This document shows, piece after piece, positions 46,040 to 54,707 of a stretch of 57,219 nucleotides of DNA. A program made the position numbers and the translations under genes. Numbering within the stretch: the stretch's first letter is position 1; every line of letters begins with the position of its first letter. The stretch is taken from assembly GCA_025458675.1 (NCBI GenBank), contig JALORY010000014.1, positions 1 through 57,219 on the forward strand, written 5' to 3'. The notes below the pieces were generated by a model. The model did no database searches. It was not told the DNA's origin and saw only the letters and a list, made by a program, of their open reading frames with translations. The DNA comes from Gammaproteobacteria bacterium. GTDB lineage: Bacteria > Pseudomonadota > Gammaproteobacteria > Chromatiales > Chromatiaceae.

Positions 46040-46405
46040 TCAGGGAGACGGCAGCATCCAACGGCCGTCGGGCTGGAGGCAGAAGGTCATCATCGACTCC
46101 CCGGTGCGATTGCGGGCGTGGCTCTCGACCCGGAGCCACTTGCACGGCTTGCCGCCGCGCTCGAACTGCTCCCGCACGGTGATCACCCCGCCCGCGCCGG
46201 TCTTCTGATTCTGCCAGGGTGAGATGCCGTTCGCCGCGAGCTCGTTCAACGCCTTCTTGAGCGCGCCGTCGAACAGCGCGTAGTCCTCGTCGTCGTAGAA
46301 CTGCGCCGGCGTGTCCTGCAGCAGGGGAATGAGGTTCATCGCGCGAACGGGCAGCGCCGCGGCACAGAGCCCCGCGAGAGCCAGAATCGGGAACAGTCGG
46401 TTCAT
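46040..46405 (-). CDS. Small exported surface-antigen-like protein
   Basis: 121 residues from ATG 46403-46405, Sec signal LFPILALAGLCAAALPVRA. Mature part: LNELAANGISPWQNQKTGAGG, VITVREQFERGGKPCKWL, and MMTFCLQPDGRWML. The two-Cys layout and the C-terminal FCxxPDGxW recall the 16-17 kDa RT0821/Lpp0805 surface antigen family. Function unknown. It is the sixth of seven consecutive exported genes. Confidence 0.75.
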   Translation of the reverse strand: MNRLFPILALAGLCAAALPVRAMNLIPLLQDTPAQFYDDEDYALFDGALKKALNELAANGISPWQNQKTGAGGVITVREQFERGGKPCKWLRVESHARNRTGESMMTFCLQPDGRWMLPSP

Positions 46406-46452
46406 GGGTCGTTCTCCGTGCAGAGGGGCGCGGCGGAACCGCCTCCCGGGGT

Positions 46453-46914
46453 TCAGTTGCAGTTGCCCGTGCAGCGCACGACGCGCTCCGCACAGGTGAT
46501 GTTCCGCAGCGCGGCCCCGAGCCGCGGCTCGGTCTGCCCACCGGAGTGCACCACCTCCGCCTGGTTGCACTGCCGCTCGCGGGTCACGTAGCTCACGTCG
46601 GACAACCACCGCACGTCGGTGCAGCCGGGGTTGCCGACGCCGAAACGCAGGCCGACCTGGTAGGTGGCGCAGACCAGCCGCGGGTGTACCACCTTGCTCT
46701 CCACCTGCCAGGTGCCGTCTCCGAGCAGGTAGCCCTCGAAGTCGAAGGCGCGAAAGCTCGCCCGCGCGGACCTCGGGTCCGACGAGAAGTCCGCGCTCGG
46801 CCGCACCAGCGCCGTGCTCTGGCTGGTGATCCTGCCCTCCTCCGCCAGCGCCGCGGCGGGCACCACCAGCGCACCGGCGGCGGCAGCGAGAAGGATCGCG
46901 CTCACCTGTCTCAC
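46453..46914 (-). CDS. Exported cysteine-rich protein of unknown function
   Basis: 153 residues, Sec signal AILLAAAAGALVVPAAALA. The mature part, about 130 residues, is beta-rich with Cys in VCATYQVGL, GNPGCTDV, RQCNQAEVV, NITCAERVVRCTGNC. The pattern of at least six Cys suggests disulfides in the periplasm. No family recognised. It begins the run and is divergent from the patatin gene with 167 bp between starts. Confidence 0.75.
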   Translation of the reverse strand: MRQVSAILLAAAAGALVVPAAALAEEGRITSQSTALVRPSADFSSDPRSARASFRAFDFEGYLLGDGTWQVESKVVHPRLVCATYQVGLRFGVGNPGCTDVRWLSDVSYVTRERQCNQAEVVHSGGQTEPRLGAALRNITCAERVVRCTGNCN

Positions 46915-47021
46915 GGCTCGTGTCCTCTCCAGTCCCGTCGCCTACGCATGATCGGGGGATCGGGCGCCCGCCGCAACAGCGGCGCCGTGGGCGCACGCGA
47001 TCCCGTCACCGCCGCGCGGCA

Positions 47022-47036
47022 CGCAGTTGCTATTCT
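47022..47036 (+). promoter_or_regulatory. Candidate extended -10 for the patatin gene
   Basis: TTGCTATTCT contains TGC-TATTCT (-10 at 47031-47036), an extended -10, in a GC-rich 167-bp divergent gap; the start codon is 45 bp further on. No good -35 is seen. Confidence 0.35.
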
Positions 47037-47081
47037 TCCCGCCGCCCGGCCGGCGAGCCGGCAGCCTACGGATCCTTCCCC

Positions 47082-49364
47082 ATGCGTCCTGCCCATGCCC
47101 CCGCGCTCCCTCAAACAAGCGTCCGGCGCCGGAACCGCCTGCCGGGCGCGCGCTGGCTCGTCGCGCTGCTGCTGACGACACTGTCCCTCGGGGCGCCGGC
47201 GGCCACCGCCGTCGAAGGCGCCGGACCGCGCCCGAAGGTGGGGCTCGTGCTCGGCGGCGGCGGCGCCCGCGGCGCGGCGCACATCGGCGTGCTGCGCGTC
47301 CTCGAGCGGGAGCGCATCAAGGTCGATTACATCGCCGGCACCAGCATGGGCGCCATCGTGGGCGGCCTCTACGCGTCCGGGCTCTCCGCCGACGAGATCG
47401 AGCGGGTGCTGAACAGCATCGACTGGGGCGACGCGTTCAACGACAAGTCGCCGCGCCCCGATCGACCGTTCGTGCGCAAGCGCGACGACGACAACTACCT
47501 CGTCAAGCGCGACCTCGGCATCGGCGACGACGGCAAGGTCAAGTTCCCGGCCGGCCTGATCGAGGGTCAGAAAATCGACCTGATCCTCAAGGCCAACACG
47601 CTGCACGTCGCACGCATCGACGACTTCGACAAGCTGCCGACGCCGTTCCGCGCGGTCGCGACGGACATCCTCACCGGCGAGCCGGTGGTGCTGTCGCACG
47701 GCGACCTCGCGCGCTCGATCCGCGCGAGCATGTCGGTGCCCGCCATCTTCGCACCAGCGCAGATCGACGGCCGGCTGCTCGTCGACGGCGGCGTCGCCAA
47801 CAACGTGCCCGTGAACGTGGTCCGGCAGATGGGGGCCGACATCGTGATCGCCATCGACGTCGGCAGCCCGGCCCTGACCCGCGACCAGCTCAACTCGGTC
47901 TTCGGCATCACCAACCAGCTGACCTGGATCCTCACCGCGCGCAACACGGAGGCCCAGATCGCCTCGCTGGGGAAGAGGGACACCTTCATCCGCCCGGCGC
48001 TCGGCGACTTCAGCTCCGCGGATTTCGCCGAGGCGGGCAAGGTGATCCCGCTGGGCGAGCAGGCAGCGGACGCGCAGGCGCCGCACCTGCGCAAGCTCGG
48101 CACGACGCCGGCGGTGTACCAGGCCTATCTCGCCGACCGTGCGAGCCGACGCGAGCCCACGCCCGTCGTCGAGTTCGTGCGCGTCGAGAACGACACGGGG
48201 GTCGGCAACGCGGTGATCGAGGCGCGCCTCGGTCAGCGGGTCGGCGAGCCGCTCGACGTGAAGCAGATGGAGCAGGACATCGGACTGATCTACGGATTGG
48301 GCAACTTCGAGCGCGTGGGTTACGAGGTGGTCACCGAGAACGGCAAGACCGGCGTGGTCGTCAGGGCGAGGGAGAAGTCCTGGGGGCCCAACTTCCTCCA
48401 GGTGGGCCTTCAGCTGTCGCAGACCGACAATGGCGACTCGAGCTTCAACATCGGTGCGCAGGTCCGGCGCGCGGGCATCAACGAGCTCAACGGCGAGCTG
48501 CGGGCCAGCGTGCAGATCGGGGCCGTGCCGGCGCTCGGGCTCGAGGCCTACCAGCCACTGGACCCCGAGGGCAACTGGTTCGTCGCACCCCGAGTGTTCG
48601 CGCGCGCCAACGACTACAACCTGTTCGTCGACGGCCGCAGGCTCGCCGACTACCGGGTGCGCAGCTACGGCGGCGAGATCGCGGGCGGCCGCAACTTCGA
48701 CACCTGGGGCGAGCTGCGCACGGGCCTGCGCTGGTACACCGGCGACGCGGAGCTGCGCACCGGCGATCCGGTGCTGCCCGATTACGACTTCGACGCGGGG
48801 GAGGCGTTCGTCCGCTTCACGGCAGACACCTTCGACGACGTCAACTTCCCGCGCGACGGCCTGTACGGGTCGGTCGGCTGGCTGGGCTCGCGCGAGGGCA
48901 TCGGCGCCGACACCGAGTTCGACCAGCTCGAGGGCGGCATCTCCTACTCGGCGTCGTGGGACCGCGACACGCTCAACGCGTCGCTCTGGCTCGCGTCGAC
49001 CGTGAGCGGCGAGGCACCGATCCAGAACCTGTTCCAGCTCGGCGGACCGTTCCGCCTGTCCGGCCTGGACCTCAACGAACTGAGCGGCCAGTACGCCGGT
49101 CTCGCCCGGGCAACCTACTTCCGGCGCGTGAACGACTTCCAGCTCATGCCTGCCTACCTCGGCGCCAGCCTCGAGGCCGGCAACACCTGGATGGACCGCA
49201 GCGACGTGGGCTTCAACGACCTCGTGTACAGCGGCAGCCTGTTCTTCGGCGTCGACACGCCGATCGGCCCGCTCTACCTCGGCGCCGGCTACGCCGACGG
49301 CGGCGTCGCCGAGGGCGGGCAGTGGGCGGGCTTCCTCGTGCTCGGCAGGACGTTCCGCTACTGA
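47082..49364 (+). CDS. plpD: Type Vd autotransporter with patatin phospholipase domain
   Basis: 760 residues from ATG 47082. Signal peptide (WLVALLLTTLSLGAPAATA), then patatin: glycine loop GGGGARGAAHIG, nucleophile GTSMG (Ser88), and DGG with Asp235 as the catalytic dyad. A POTRA-like domain (about 335-415, VVEFVRVENDTGVGNAVIEARLGQRVGEPLD) links to a 16-strand Omp85/BamA-type barrel ending in FRY. This is the PlpD layout of Pseudomonas aeruginosa: the barrel exports the phospholipase. Substrate lipids are unknown. The response regulator lies 10 bp beyond, convergent. Confidence 0.9.
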   Translation: MRPAHAPALPQTSVRRRNRLPGARWLVALLLTTLSLGAPAATAVEGAGPRPKVGLVLGGGGARGAAHIGVLRVLERERIKVDYIAGTSMGAIVGGLYASGLSADEIERVLNSIDWGDAFNDKSPRPDRPFVRKRDDDNYLVKRDLGIGDDGKVKFPAGLIEGQKIDLILKANTLHVARIDDFDKLPTPFRAVATDILTGEPVVLSHGDLARSIRASMSVPAIFAPAQIDGRLLVDGGVANNVPVNVVRQMGADIVIAIDVGSPALTRDQLNSVFGITNQLTWILTARNTEAQIASLGKRDTFIRPALGDFSSADFAEAGKVIPLGEQAADAQAPHLRKLGTTPAVYQAYLADRASRREPTPVVEFVRVENDTGVGNAVIEARLGQRVGEPLDVKQMEQDIGLIYGLGNFERVGYEVVTENGKTGVVVRAREKSWGPNFLQVGLQLSQTDNGDSSFNIGAQVRRAGINELNGELRASVQIGAVPALGLEAYQPLDPEGNWFVAPRVFARANDYNLFVDGRRLADYRVRSYGGEIAGGRNFDTWGELRTGLRWYTGDAELRTGDPVLPDYDFDAGEAFVRFTADTFDDVNFPRDGLYGSVGWLGSREGIGADTEFDQLEGGISYSASWDRDTLNASLWLASTVSGEAPIQNLFQLGGPFRLSGLDLNELSGQYAGLARATYFRRVNDFQLMPAYLGASLEAGNTWMDRSDVGFNDLVYSGSLFFGVDTPIGPLYLGAGYADGGVAEGGQWAGFLVLGRTFRY

Positions 49365-49374
49365 CGCGGCGGAA

Positions 49375-50013
49375 TCAGATGACCACCAGTCCTTCCTTCA
49401 CCGCCCAGTTGATCAGCTGGGCGGTGCTGTGCACGCCCACCGACTCCATCATCTGCCGCTTGTGGAACTCCACCGTGCGCGGCGAGATGTCGAGCCGGCG
49501 CGCGATCTCCTTGACCGCGTAGCCGTCCGCCAGCAACTGGAGGATCTCCCGCTGGCGCGGGGTCATGCTCCCGGCGGGGCGCGCGCGGCCGGCGGCCTGC
49601 CCCGCGGGCCTCGCCAGCTCGGCCGCGAGCGCGGGCGCCACGTAGGTCTGGCCCGCCAGGGCCGAACGGATGGCCGTCACCAGCTCCTCCGTGGCCGAGT
49701 GCTTGACCACGTAGCCGAGCGCGCCGGCCTCGAGCGCGCGCCGCGCATACGCGGGCTCCGGGTGCATCGTCAGAAACACGACCCGGACGCCGGGGTCCTC
49801 CTTCCTCATCTCCGCCAGCGCGTCGAAGCCGTTGCGCCGGGGCATGCCGATGTCGGCCACGACGACGTCGGGGCGCAGCGCGCGGGCCGCATCGATCAGC
49901 GCCTGACCGTCCTCGACGACGCCGACGAGATCGAACTCCCCGGCGAGGATGGCCCCGAGACCCTCTGCGACGATGCGGTGGTCGTCCGCGAGCAGGATGC
50001 GGGGACGCGTCAC
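49375..50013 (-). CDS. NarL/FixJ-type response regulator
   Basis: 212 residues from GTG 50011-50013 (GTGA overlap with the kinase stop). Receiver: ILLADDHRIV, phosphoacceptor VVVADIGMP with Asp54, Lys in VVKHSATEE. After a linker comes the LuxR-type HTH (TPRQREILQLLADGYAVKEIARRLDISPRTVEFHK). It is the cognate partner of the upstream kinase. The target is unknown; the convergent patatin gene is the nearest candidate. Confidence 0.93.
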   Translation of the reverse strand: MTRPRILLADDHRIVAEGLGAILAGEFDLVGVVEDGQALIDAARALRPDVVVADIGMPRRNGFDALAEMRKEDPGVRVVFLTMHPEPAYARRALEAGALGYVVKHSATEELVTAIRSALAGQTYVAPALAAELARPAGQAAGRARPAGSMTPRQREILQLLADGYAVKEIARRLDISPRTVEFHKRQMMESVGVHSTAQLINWAVKEGLVVI

Positions 50014-52214
50014 GACGCCCCACCCTCCAGGGGAACCCAGGCGAGGATCGTCGTGCCGACGCCGGGTGCGCTGTCCACGTCGAGGTCCCCCCCCAGCAGC
50101 GACACCCGCTCGCGCATGCTGGCCAGGCCCAGCGAGGAAGACCGCCCCGGCGCCGTCCGGTCGAAGCCGGCACCGTTGTCCTGGACCACGAGCTGCAGGC
50201 CGCCGTCGGCGCGGGTCACCGTCACCCGGGTGGCACAGGGGCCGGCGTGGCGTGCCACGTTCTGCAGTGCCTCCTGCGCGATGCGGAAGAGGCACAGGGC
50301 GTGCGCCGGCGGGATGACCTCGGGCAGGTCCCCGAGCGTCAGTTCGACGGGCTCCGGCCGCGCCTCGGAGACGCGCGCGCACTCCACGCGCAGCGCATCG
50401 ACCAGCCCCAGATCCTCCAACACCGCCGGATGCAGTCGGTAGGAGAGTGCGTGAACGTCCTCACTGAGACGCACCAGCTCCCGCCGCAACGCCGAGACCT
50501 TCGCGCGCCCGCCCGCATCGGGCGCCGCGCCCTCGAGCTGGGCCGAGTCGATGACGAGCCTTGCCAGGCGCTGCGTCAGGTCGTCGTGCAGCTCGCGCGC
50601 GACGCGCGCCCGCTCCTGCTCCTGCGCCGCGATCAGCCTGCCGCTCAGGGCGTGTGCCTCCTCTTCCGCCCGCTTGCGTTCGGTGATGTCGATCGTGGTG
50701 CCGATCAGCCGGGTCTGCGCAGATCCGGCGTCGGACTGGCACCGGCCCCGCGCCGCCAGCCAGCGCGACTCGCCGTCCTGCCTGTCGACACGGAACTCCC
50801 CCACGTACTCGCTGTCCTCGGCCAGCGCGCGCCGGACGCCGGCCTCTACCTGTGGCCTGTCGGCCGCGCTGATCCGGTCGGTGACGGCGCGGTAGTCGAG
50901 CACGTCGGCGGCGTCGAAGCCGAACTGCTGGCGCCACCGCGCGTTGCCGGCCACCTGGTCGCTGCCGGCGTCCCACGCCCAGATGCCGACGTCGGCGGCG
51001 GCGAGCGCGAGGCGATCCTCGCTTTCGCGCAGACGGCGTTCCGCCCGACGGCGCACGATGCGGTTGGTCACCAGGGCCACGATCAGCACCGCCTGCGCCG
51101 CGACCACCAGCACCGTGGCGACGACGTGCCAGCGGTAGCGCTCCCAGAGGCCGGGCTCGCGGAACGCAATCTCGCTGTCGGCGGGCAGCCGGTCGTCCGG
51201 GATGCCCCAGCGCCTGAGCTCGCGCCAGTCGAACACCGGCACGGACGGCCCGACCGGCTCGGCCTTGAACCCGGCCGCGGTCTCGCCCGCGAGCATGCGC
51301 GCCGCGACGGCAGCGGCCTGTCGGCCGGTCTCGTTCTCGTCGATGAGCGGACCACCGACGATGCCCTCACCGAGGTGGCTGCGGAAGACGCCGAACAGCG
51401 GGGCGCTCGCGAACTGTCGGAGGGCGACGAGGGCCCGGTTCTCCTCGTGCAGCACGCCGCCGGCGTCGACGATGAGCATGCCGTAAAGAATGGCCGAGCC
51501 GGGCGGCAGGGCGCCGACGCGCTCGCGGATCTCGTCGAAGGTCAGGTCGTTGGAGAACGACAGGGTGAGCCGGTCCGCGAGAGGCGCGAGCTCCCGGCGC
51601 AGCTCGGCCCGCCAGTAGCGCTCCAGCGGCGAGGCGCCGAGAACGACGAAGAGCCCGGACGTGTCCGGCAGTACGGTTAGGATGTTCCGTGCGATCGCGG
51701 GCAGGTCCAGCGCGACGGCCGACACCCCGTCGGCGTCGCCCAGCGCGAGCCGGTCGACCACGCGCTGATCGATGCCCGTGTTGAGCACCGGGCTCCGGGG
51801 AAAGAGCTCCGCCCGGTGCTGCTGGACGAACCGCACGGCGGGGGCGCCGAACGCCACCACGAGGTCCGGCGGCCGCTCGCGGTAGAACGCGACGAGGTAG
51901 TCCCGGAACGGCCCCTCGGCGCCGGACTCGCCGAACAGCGCCGTCTCCAGCGCGGTGGCGTGGAACTCGACGGGGCTGGGCCAGCGCTCGGCCAGCGCGG
52001 CGCGAAAGGCCGGACCGAAGGCGTGCAGCGGCGCGAACTGGTGGCCGAAGGAGTCGAGCATGAGGACGCGCTTGGGTGCCGCCGCGCCCCCGGCCGGGGC
52101 ACCCGGAACGAGCGCCAGCCCGAGCAGCGCGACGACCGCCCACGCGCAGGATCGCAGCGCGGGTGGCCACCGACGCCGCGGCGACAGTTGCCTGCTGAGG
52201 TTCCGGTGCCGCAC
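50010..52214 (-). CDS. Histidine kinase with ABC substrate-binding-like sensor
   Basis: 734 residues from GTG 52212-52214. Sec/TM start, then an extracytoplasmic domain (about 47-350) that resembles ABC_sub_bind periplasmic proteins: KRVLMLDSFGHQFAPLHAFG, LVVAFGAPAVRFVQQH, RNILTVLPDTSGLFVVLG. A membrane helix (about 364-384), a PAS/PAC domain (about 395-515), a HisKA_3 H-box (ARELHDDLTQRLA, His543) and HATPase (GAGFDRTAPGRSSSLGLASMRERV) follow. It should sense a small ligand in the periplasm and phosphorylate the regulator; the ligand is unknown. Confidence 0.9.
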   Translation of the reverse strand: MRHRNLSRQLSPRRRWPPALRSCAWAVVALLGLALVPGAPAGGAAAPKRVLMLDSFGHQFAPLHAFGPAFRAALAERWPSPVEFHATALETALFGESGAEGPFRDYLVAFYRERPPDLVVAFGAPAVRFVQQHRAELFPRSPVLNTGIDQRVVDRLALGDADGVSAVALDLPAIARNILTVLPDTSGLFVVLGASPLERYWRAELRRELAPLADRLTLSFSNDLTFDEIRERVGALPPGSAILYGMLIVDAGGVLHEENRALVALRQFASAPLFGVFRSHLGEGIVGGPLIDENETGRQAAAVAARMLAGETAAGFKAEPVGPSVPVFDWRELRRWGIPDDRLPADSEIAFREPGLWERYRWHVVATVLVVAAQAVLIVALVTNRIVRRRAERRLRESEDRLALAAADVGIWAWDAGSDQVAGNARWRQQFGFDAADVLDYRAVTDRISAADRPQVEAGVRRALAEDSEYVGEFRVDRQDGESRWLAARGRCQSDAGSAQTRLIGTTIDITERKRAEEEAHALSGRLIAAQEQERARVARELHDDLTQRLARLVIDSAQLEGAAPDAGGRAKVSALRRELVRLSEDVHALSYRLHPAVLEDLGLVDALRVECARVSEARPEPVELTLGDLPEVIPPAHALCLFRIAQEALQNVARHAGPCATRVTVTRADGGLQLVVQDNGAGFDRTAPGRSSSLGLASMRERVSLLGGDLDVDSAPGVGTTILAWVPLEGGAS

Positions 52215-52320
52215 CCCGCCATCGTACGGGCCCTGCCCGCACCGGTCATCTGCCCGACCTCCTGGCACGGCGGCGGCGCCCCCGCGAGAATGGGGCGGGC
52301 ACCAGACGGCGACCACACCC

Positions 52321-53013
52321 ATGGACATCGAGATTCTTGCCGACGCCGACGCGGTGGCACGGCGGGCGGCCGATCACGTCGCGACGGCAGCACGGGCAGC
52401 GGTCGCGGCATGCGGCCGGTTCGTGGCGGCGGTGAGCGGCGGGAGGACGCCCTGGCTCATGCTGCGCGCCCTCGCCGACCGCGACGTTCCCTGGTCGGGG
52501 GTGCACCTGCTGCAGGTCGACGAGCGCGTCGCGCCCGAGGGGCACGCCGACCGGAACCTCACGCACCTGCGCGACAGCCTGCTCGCCCGTGTGCCGCTGC
52601 CCGAGGAGCAGCTGCACGCGATGCCCGTGGAGCTGAACGACCTGGAGGCCGGAGCGGCGCAGTACGCCGCCACCCTGCGCGCGATCGCGGGGACGCCACC
52701 CGTGCTGGATCTCGTGCACCTCGGGCTCGGCGCGGACGGACACACCGCGTCCCTGATCCCCGGCGATCCGGCGCTCGTCGTCGCCGACCGCGACGTCGCC
52801 GTCACCGACGGCTACCTCGGCCACCGCCGGATGACGCTGACGTTCCCGCTCATCGACCGCGCGCGAGGCATCCTGTGGGTCGTCACGGGAGCCGACAAGG
52901 CGCCGATGCTCGCGCGGCTGCGCGCCGGGGACCCGTCGATCCCGGCCGGACGCGTGCGCCGCGACCGCGCGCTGGTCCTCGCCGACCGGGCGGCCGCCGG
53001 ACCGACCGACTGA
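52321..53013 (+). CDS. pgl: 6-phosphogluconolactonase
   Basis: 230 residues, SugarP_isomerase/NagB fold. Marks: VAAVSGGRTPWLM (phosphate loop), LLQVDERVAPEGHADRN, and LGLGADGHTASLIPGDPAL. It opens 6-phosphogluconolactone in the pentose phosphate pathway. No zwf or gnd is next to it, so the usual pathway cluster is broken. It is head-to-head with the kinase (106 bp between starts). Confidence 0.93.
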   Translation: MDIEILADADAVARRAADHVATAARAAVAACGRFVAAVSGGRTPWLMLRALADRDVPWSGVHLLQVDERVAPEGHADRNLTHLRDSLLARVPLPEEQLHAMPVELNDLEAGAAQYAATLRAIAGTPPVLDLVHLGLGADGHTASLIPGDPALVVADRDVAVTDGYLGHRRMTLTFPLIDRARGILWVVTGADKAPMLARLRAGDPSIPAGRVRRDRALVLADRAAAGPTD

Positions 53014-53046
53014 CCGCTCCCCTGACTCGTCCGCACGGGGTCAGGG

Positions 53047-53092
53047 AAAAAACAGCCCGCTGGCTCGATCCCGGGAGAGACAGCCAGCGGGC
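53047..53092 (-). terminator. Rho-independent terminator ending the arylsulfatase operon
   Basis: Minus-strand stem GCCCGCTGGCT (53082-53092) with AGCCAGCGGGC (53055-53065), 16-nt loop, then GTTTTTT. It lies 52 bp after the barrel gene and marks the 3' end of the run 53144-57219. Confidence 0.85.
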
Positions 53093-53143
53093 GCGAATTG
53101 CCGCAATCGGCCTGCGGCCAGCCTACGGATACGGGTGGTCCGG

Positions 53144-53968
53144 TCAGAACCGGAAGTTGACGCCGAGCATCCCGCCGCCGAAAGACACGTTCTGCAGGAG
53201 CTCGTCGTCGTTCTGGTCGTACTGCAGGTGCCGGTAGAGCAGCATGACGTCGCCCCACCGGAACGCGTAGCCGACGCCCGCCGCCGCCTGCCAGGTAACC
53301 TGCGAGCTGCCGGCGCCAACGTCGAGGTAGTAGGGGACGAACCAGTTGGCGTCGATCTTCGCCCGGCCGGTCACGCCGACGATCCCGTCCCACAGGTCCA
53401 CGGAATCGGCCGTCTTGCGCCCGAGCTGGAAGCGCCCGGGCCCCGTCAGCGTGAGGTCGGCGTCGAGCGCGAGCAGGCGCCCGCCGGCGAGCAGGTCGAG
53501 GTACGAGCCCTCGCTGCGCCACACCGTGTAGCCGCCGCCGAAGGTCCAGACCCAGCCGGTGAGCTGCAGGTTGCCGTCGAGCACCGTGCGCGTCGCGCCG
53601 TCGGAGAACGTCGCCGCCTTGGAGTCGCTGCCGTCCAGGTCGAGGTAGATGAGGTCGGTGAACAGCGACCAGTCACCCTTGCGTGCCTCGAACGAGCCCA
53701 TCACGGTGAACTGCAGGGCGTCGAGGATCTGGTCCGCGCTGACGCTGACGCTCTCGTTGCCGAGCCCGCGGGGCAGCGGGAGCTTGATATCGCCGTTCAC
53801 GCTCGGCAGCCAACCGTAGATCATCAGGCCGTACTGCCAGTCGCTCGACTCGGCCGGTGCCGTGCTGCCGACCGCGGCCGCGCCCCCGGTAATCGCCGCC
53901 AGCAGCGCACCCCCGATCAGCGCCGCTCCCCGCGATGCTCCTGTACGTCGATCGGTCTTGCTCGACAT
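53144..53968 (-). CDS. Outer-membrane beta-barrel protein
   Basis: 274 residues, signal GAALIGGALLAAITGGAAA. The mature part is alternating hydrophobic strands: WQYGLMIYGWLPSVNGDIKL, FTVMGSFEARKGDWSLFTDL, GWVWTFGGGYTVW and a C-terminal MLGVNFRF ending in Phe as barrel proteins do. It looks like a 12-strand class barrel without a plug. A role in passage of the sulfatase substrate or product is inference from the operon. Spacing to the upstream repeat protein is 21 bp. Confidence 0.82.
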   Translation of the reverse strand: MSSKTDRRTGASRGAALIGGALLAAITGGAAAVGSTAPAESSDWQYGLMIYGWLPSVNGDIKLPLPRGLGNESVSVSADQILDALQFTVMGSFEARKGDWSLFTDLIYLDLDGSDSKAATFSDGATRTVLDGNLQLTGWVWTFGGGYTVWRSEGSYLDLLAGGRLLALDADLTLTGPGRFQLGRKTADSVDLWDGIVGVTGRAKIDANWFVPYYLDVGAGSSQVTWQAAAGVGYAFRWGDVMLLYRHLQYDQNDDELLQNVSFGGGMLGVNFRF

Positions 53969-53989
53969 CTGCTCTTCCTCTGCTGATGG

Positions 53990-54694
53990 CTACGGCGTCG
54001 GCACCACGACGTAGTGGACGCCGTTGGCTCCGTAGGCAGGCTTGAACCAGGTGTTGCCGTTCAGGTAGTACACCTGCCCGTCCCTGTTGATCTTCATCGA
54101 CCCGCCCGGCAGCACCGCGTAGCTCATTCCCATGACGTAGGTCCCGCTGGCTGGCGCGGCGGCCATGCTCGCGCTGCCGGCAGCGACGCCCGCGTCGTAC
54201 GCGCTCGCCGTGGCCGCCGCCGAGCTGGCGGAGGCGGCCGCGGCCCCGGCCGTCGCGCCCACCACGGCGCCGGCCGCCGCCGCGCAGCCATAGCACCCCG
54301 CCGAGTAGTACGGCACGGCCACGGGGGGGTGATACGCCGGATAGGTGGGGTAGGCAGGGTAGCCGGGCGGGTGGTACGCCGTCGCGCCCGAGGGGTAGGT
54401 GTGGTACGCACCCTCGCCGTACCTGCCGTAGGTGCTGCCACCGTAGACGTTCGTGTGCTCGGTGCCCTCGCCGTAGCCGTGCGCCGTGTCACCGCCGAAG
54501 GCGTTGGTGTGCTCCGTCCCCTCGCCGGCCACGTGCTCGGTGCTGCCGCCCCAGCGGTTCTCGTGACCGCTCGCCCCGGGAACGTGGAAGCCGCCTCCGC
54601 CGAAGCGGTTGGCGCTCCCCCAGGCCGACGCCTCCGTCGACCAAAGCCCCGCAACGCCGAGCGTTGCCATCGTCGCCACAAGGATCGCTCTCAT
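53990..54694 (-). CDS. Gly/His-rich repeat protein, exported
   Basis: 234 residues, signal ILVATMATLGVAGLWSTEASA. Residues 29-99 hold three 18-residue repeats (consensus N-x-[FWY]-G-G-[SD]-T-x-x-x-x-G-E-G-x-x-H-T) and one degenerate copy; then a Tyr/Pro/His stretch, CYGC, an Ala/Ser-rich segment and MKINRDGQVYYLNGNTWFKP, a compact C-terminal domain. The family is seen in several alphaproteobacterial and acidobacterial genomes by recollection, without known function. His-rich repeats could bind metal or glycans. It follows DUF2092 by 13 bp. Confidence 0.82.
   Translation of the reverse strand: MRAILVATMATLGVAGLWSTEASAWGSANRFGGGGFHVPGASGHENRWGGSTEHVAGEGTEHTNAFGGDTAHGYGEGTEHTNVYGGSTYGRYGEGAYHTYPSGATAYHPPGYPAYPTYPAYHPPVAVPYYSAGCYGCAAAAGAVVGATAGAAAASASSAAATASAYDAGVAAGSASMAAAPASGTYVMGMSYAVLPGGSMKINRDGQVYYLNGNTWFKPAYGANGVHYVVVPTP
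54398..54610 (-). repeat. Three 18-residue coding repeats plus a degenerate copy
   Basis: Residues 29-45 (degenerate), 46-63, 64-81 and 82-99 of the Gly/His-rich protein. Units: NRWGGSTEHVAGEGTEHT, NAFGGDTAHGYGEGTEHT, NVYGGSTYGRYGEGAYHT. The repeat is visible as a 54-bp period in DNA. Confidence 0.85.
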
Positions 54695-54707
54695 TCCCGT
54701 CTCCCCC

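Noticed and set aside
54398-54610. CRISPR-like periodicity
   Set aside because: The period is 54 bp but lies in frame, encodes a regular 18-residue repeat, and there are no spacers or cas genes.
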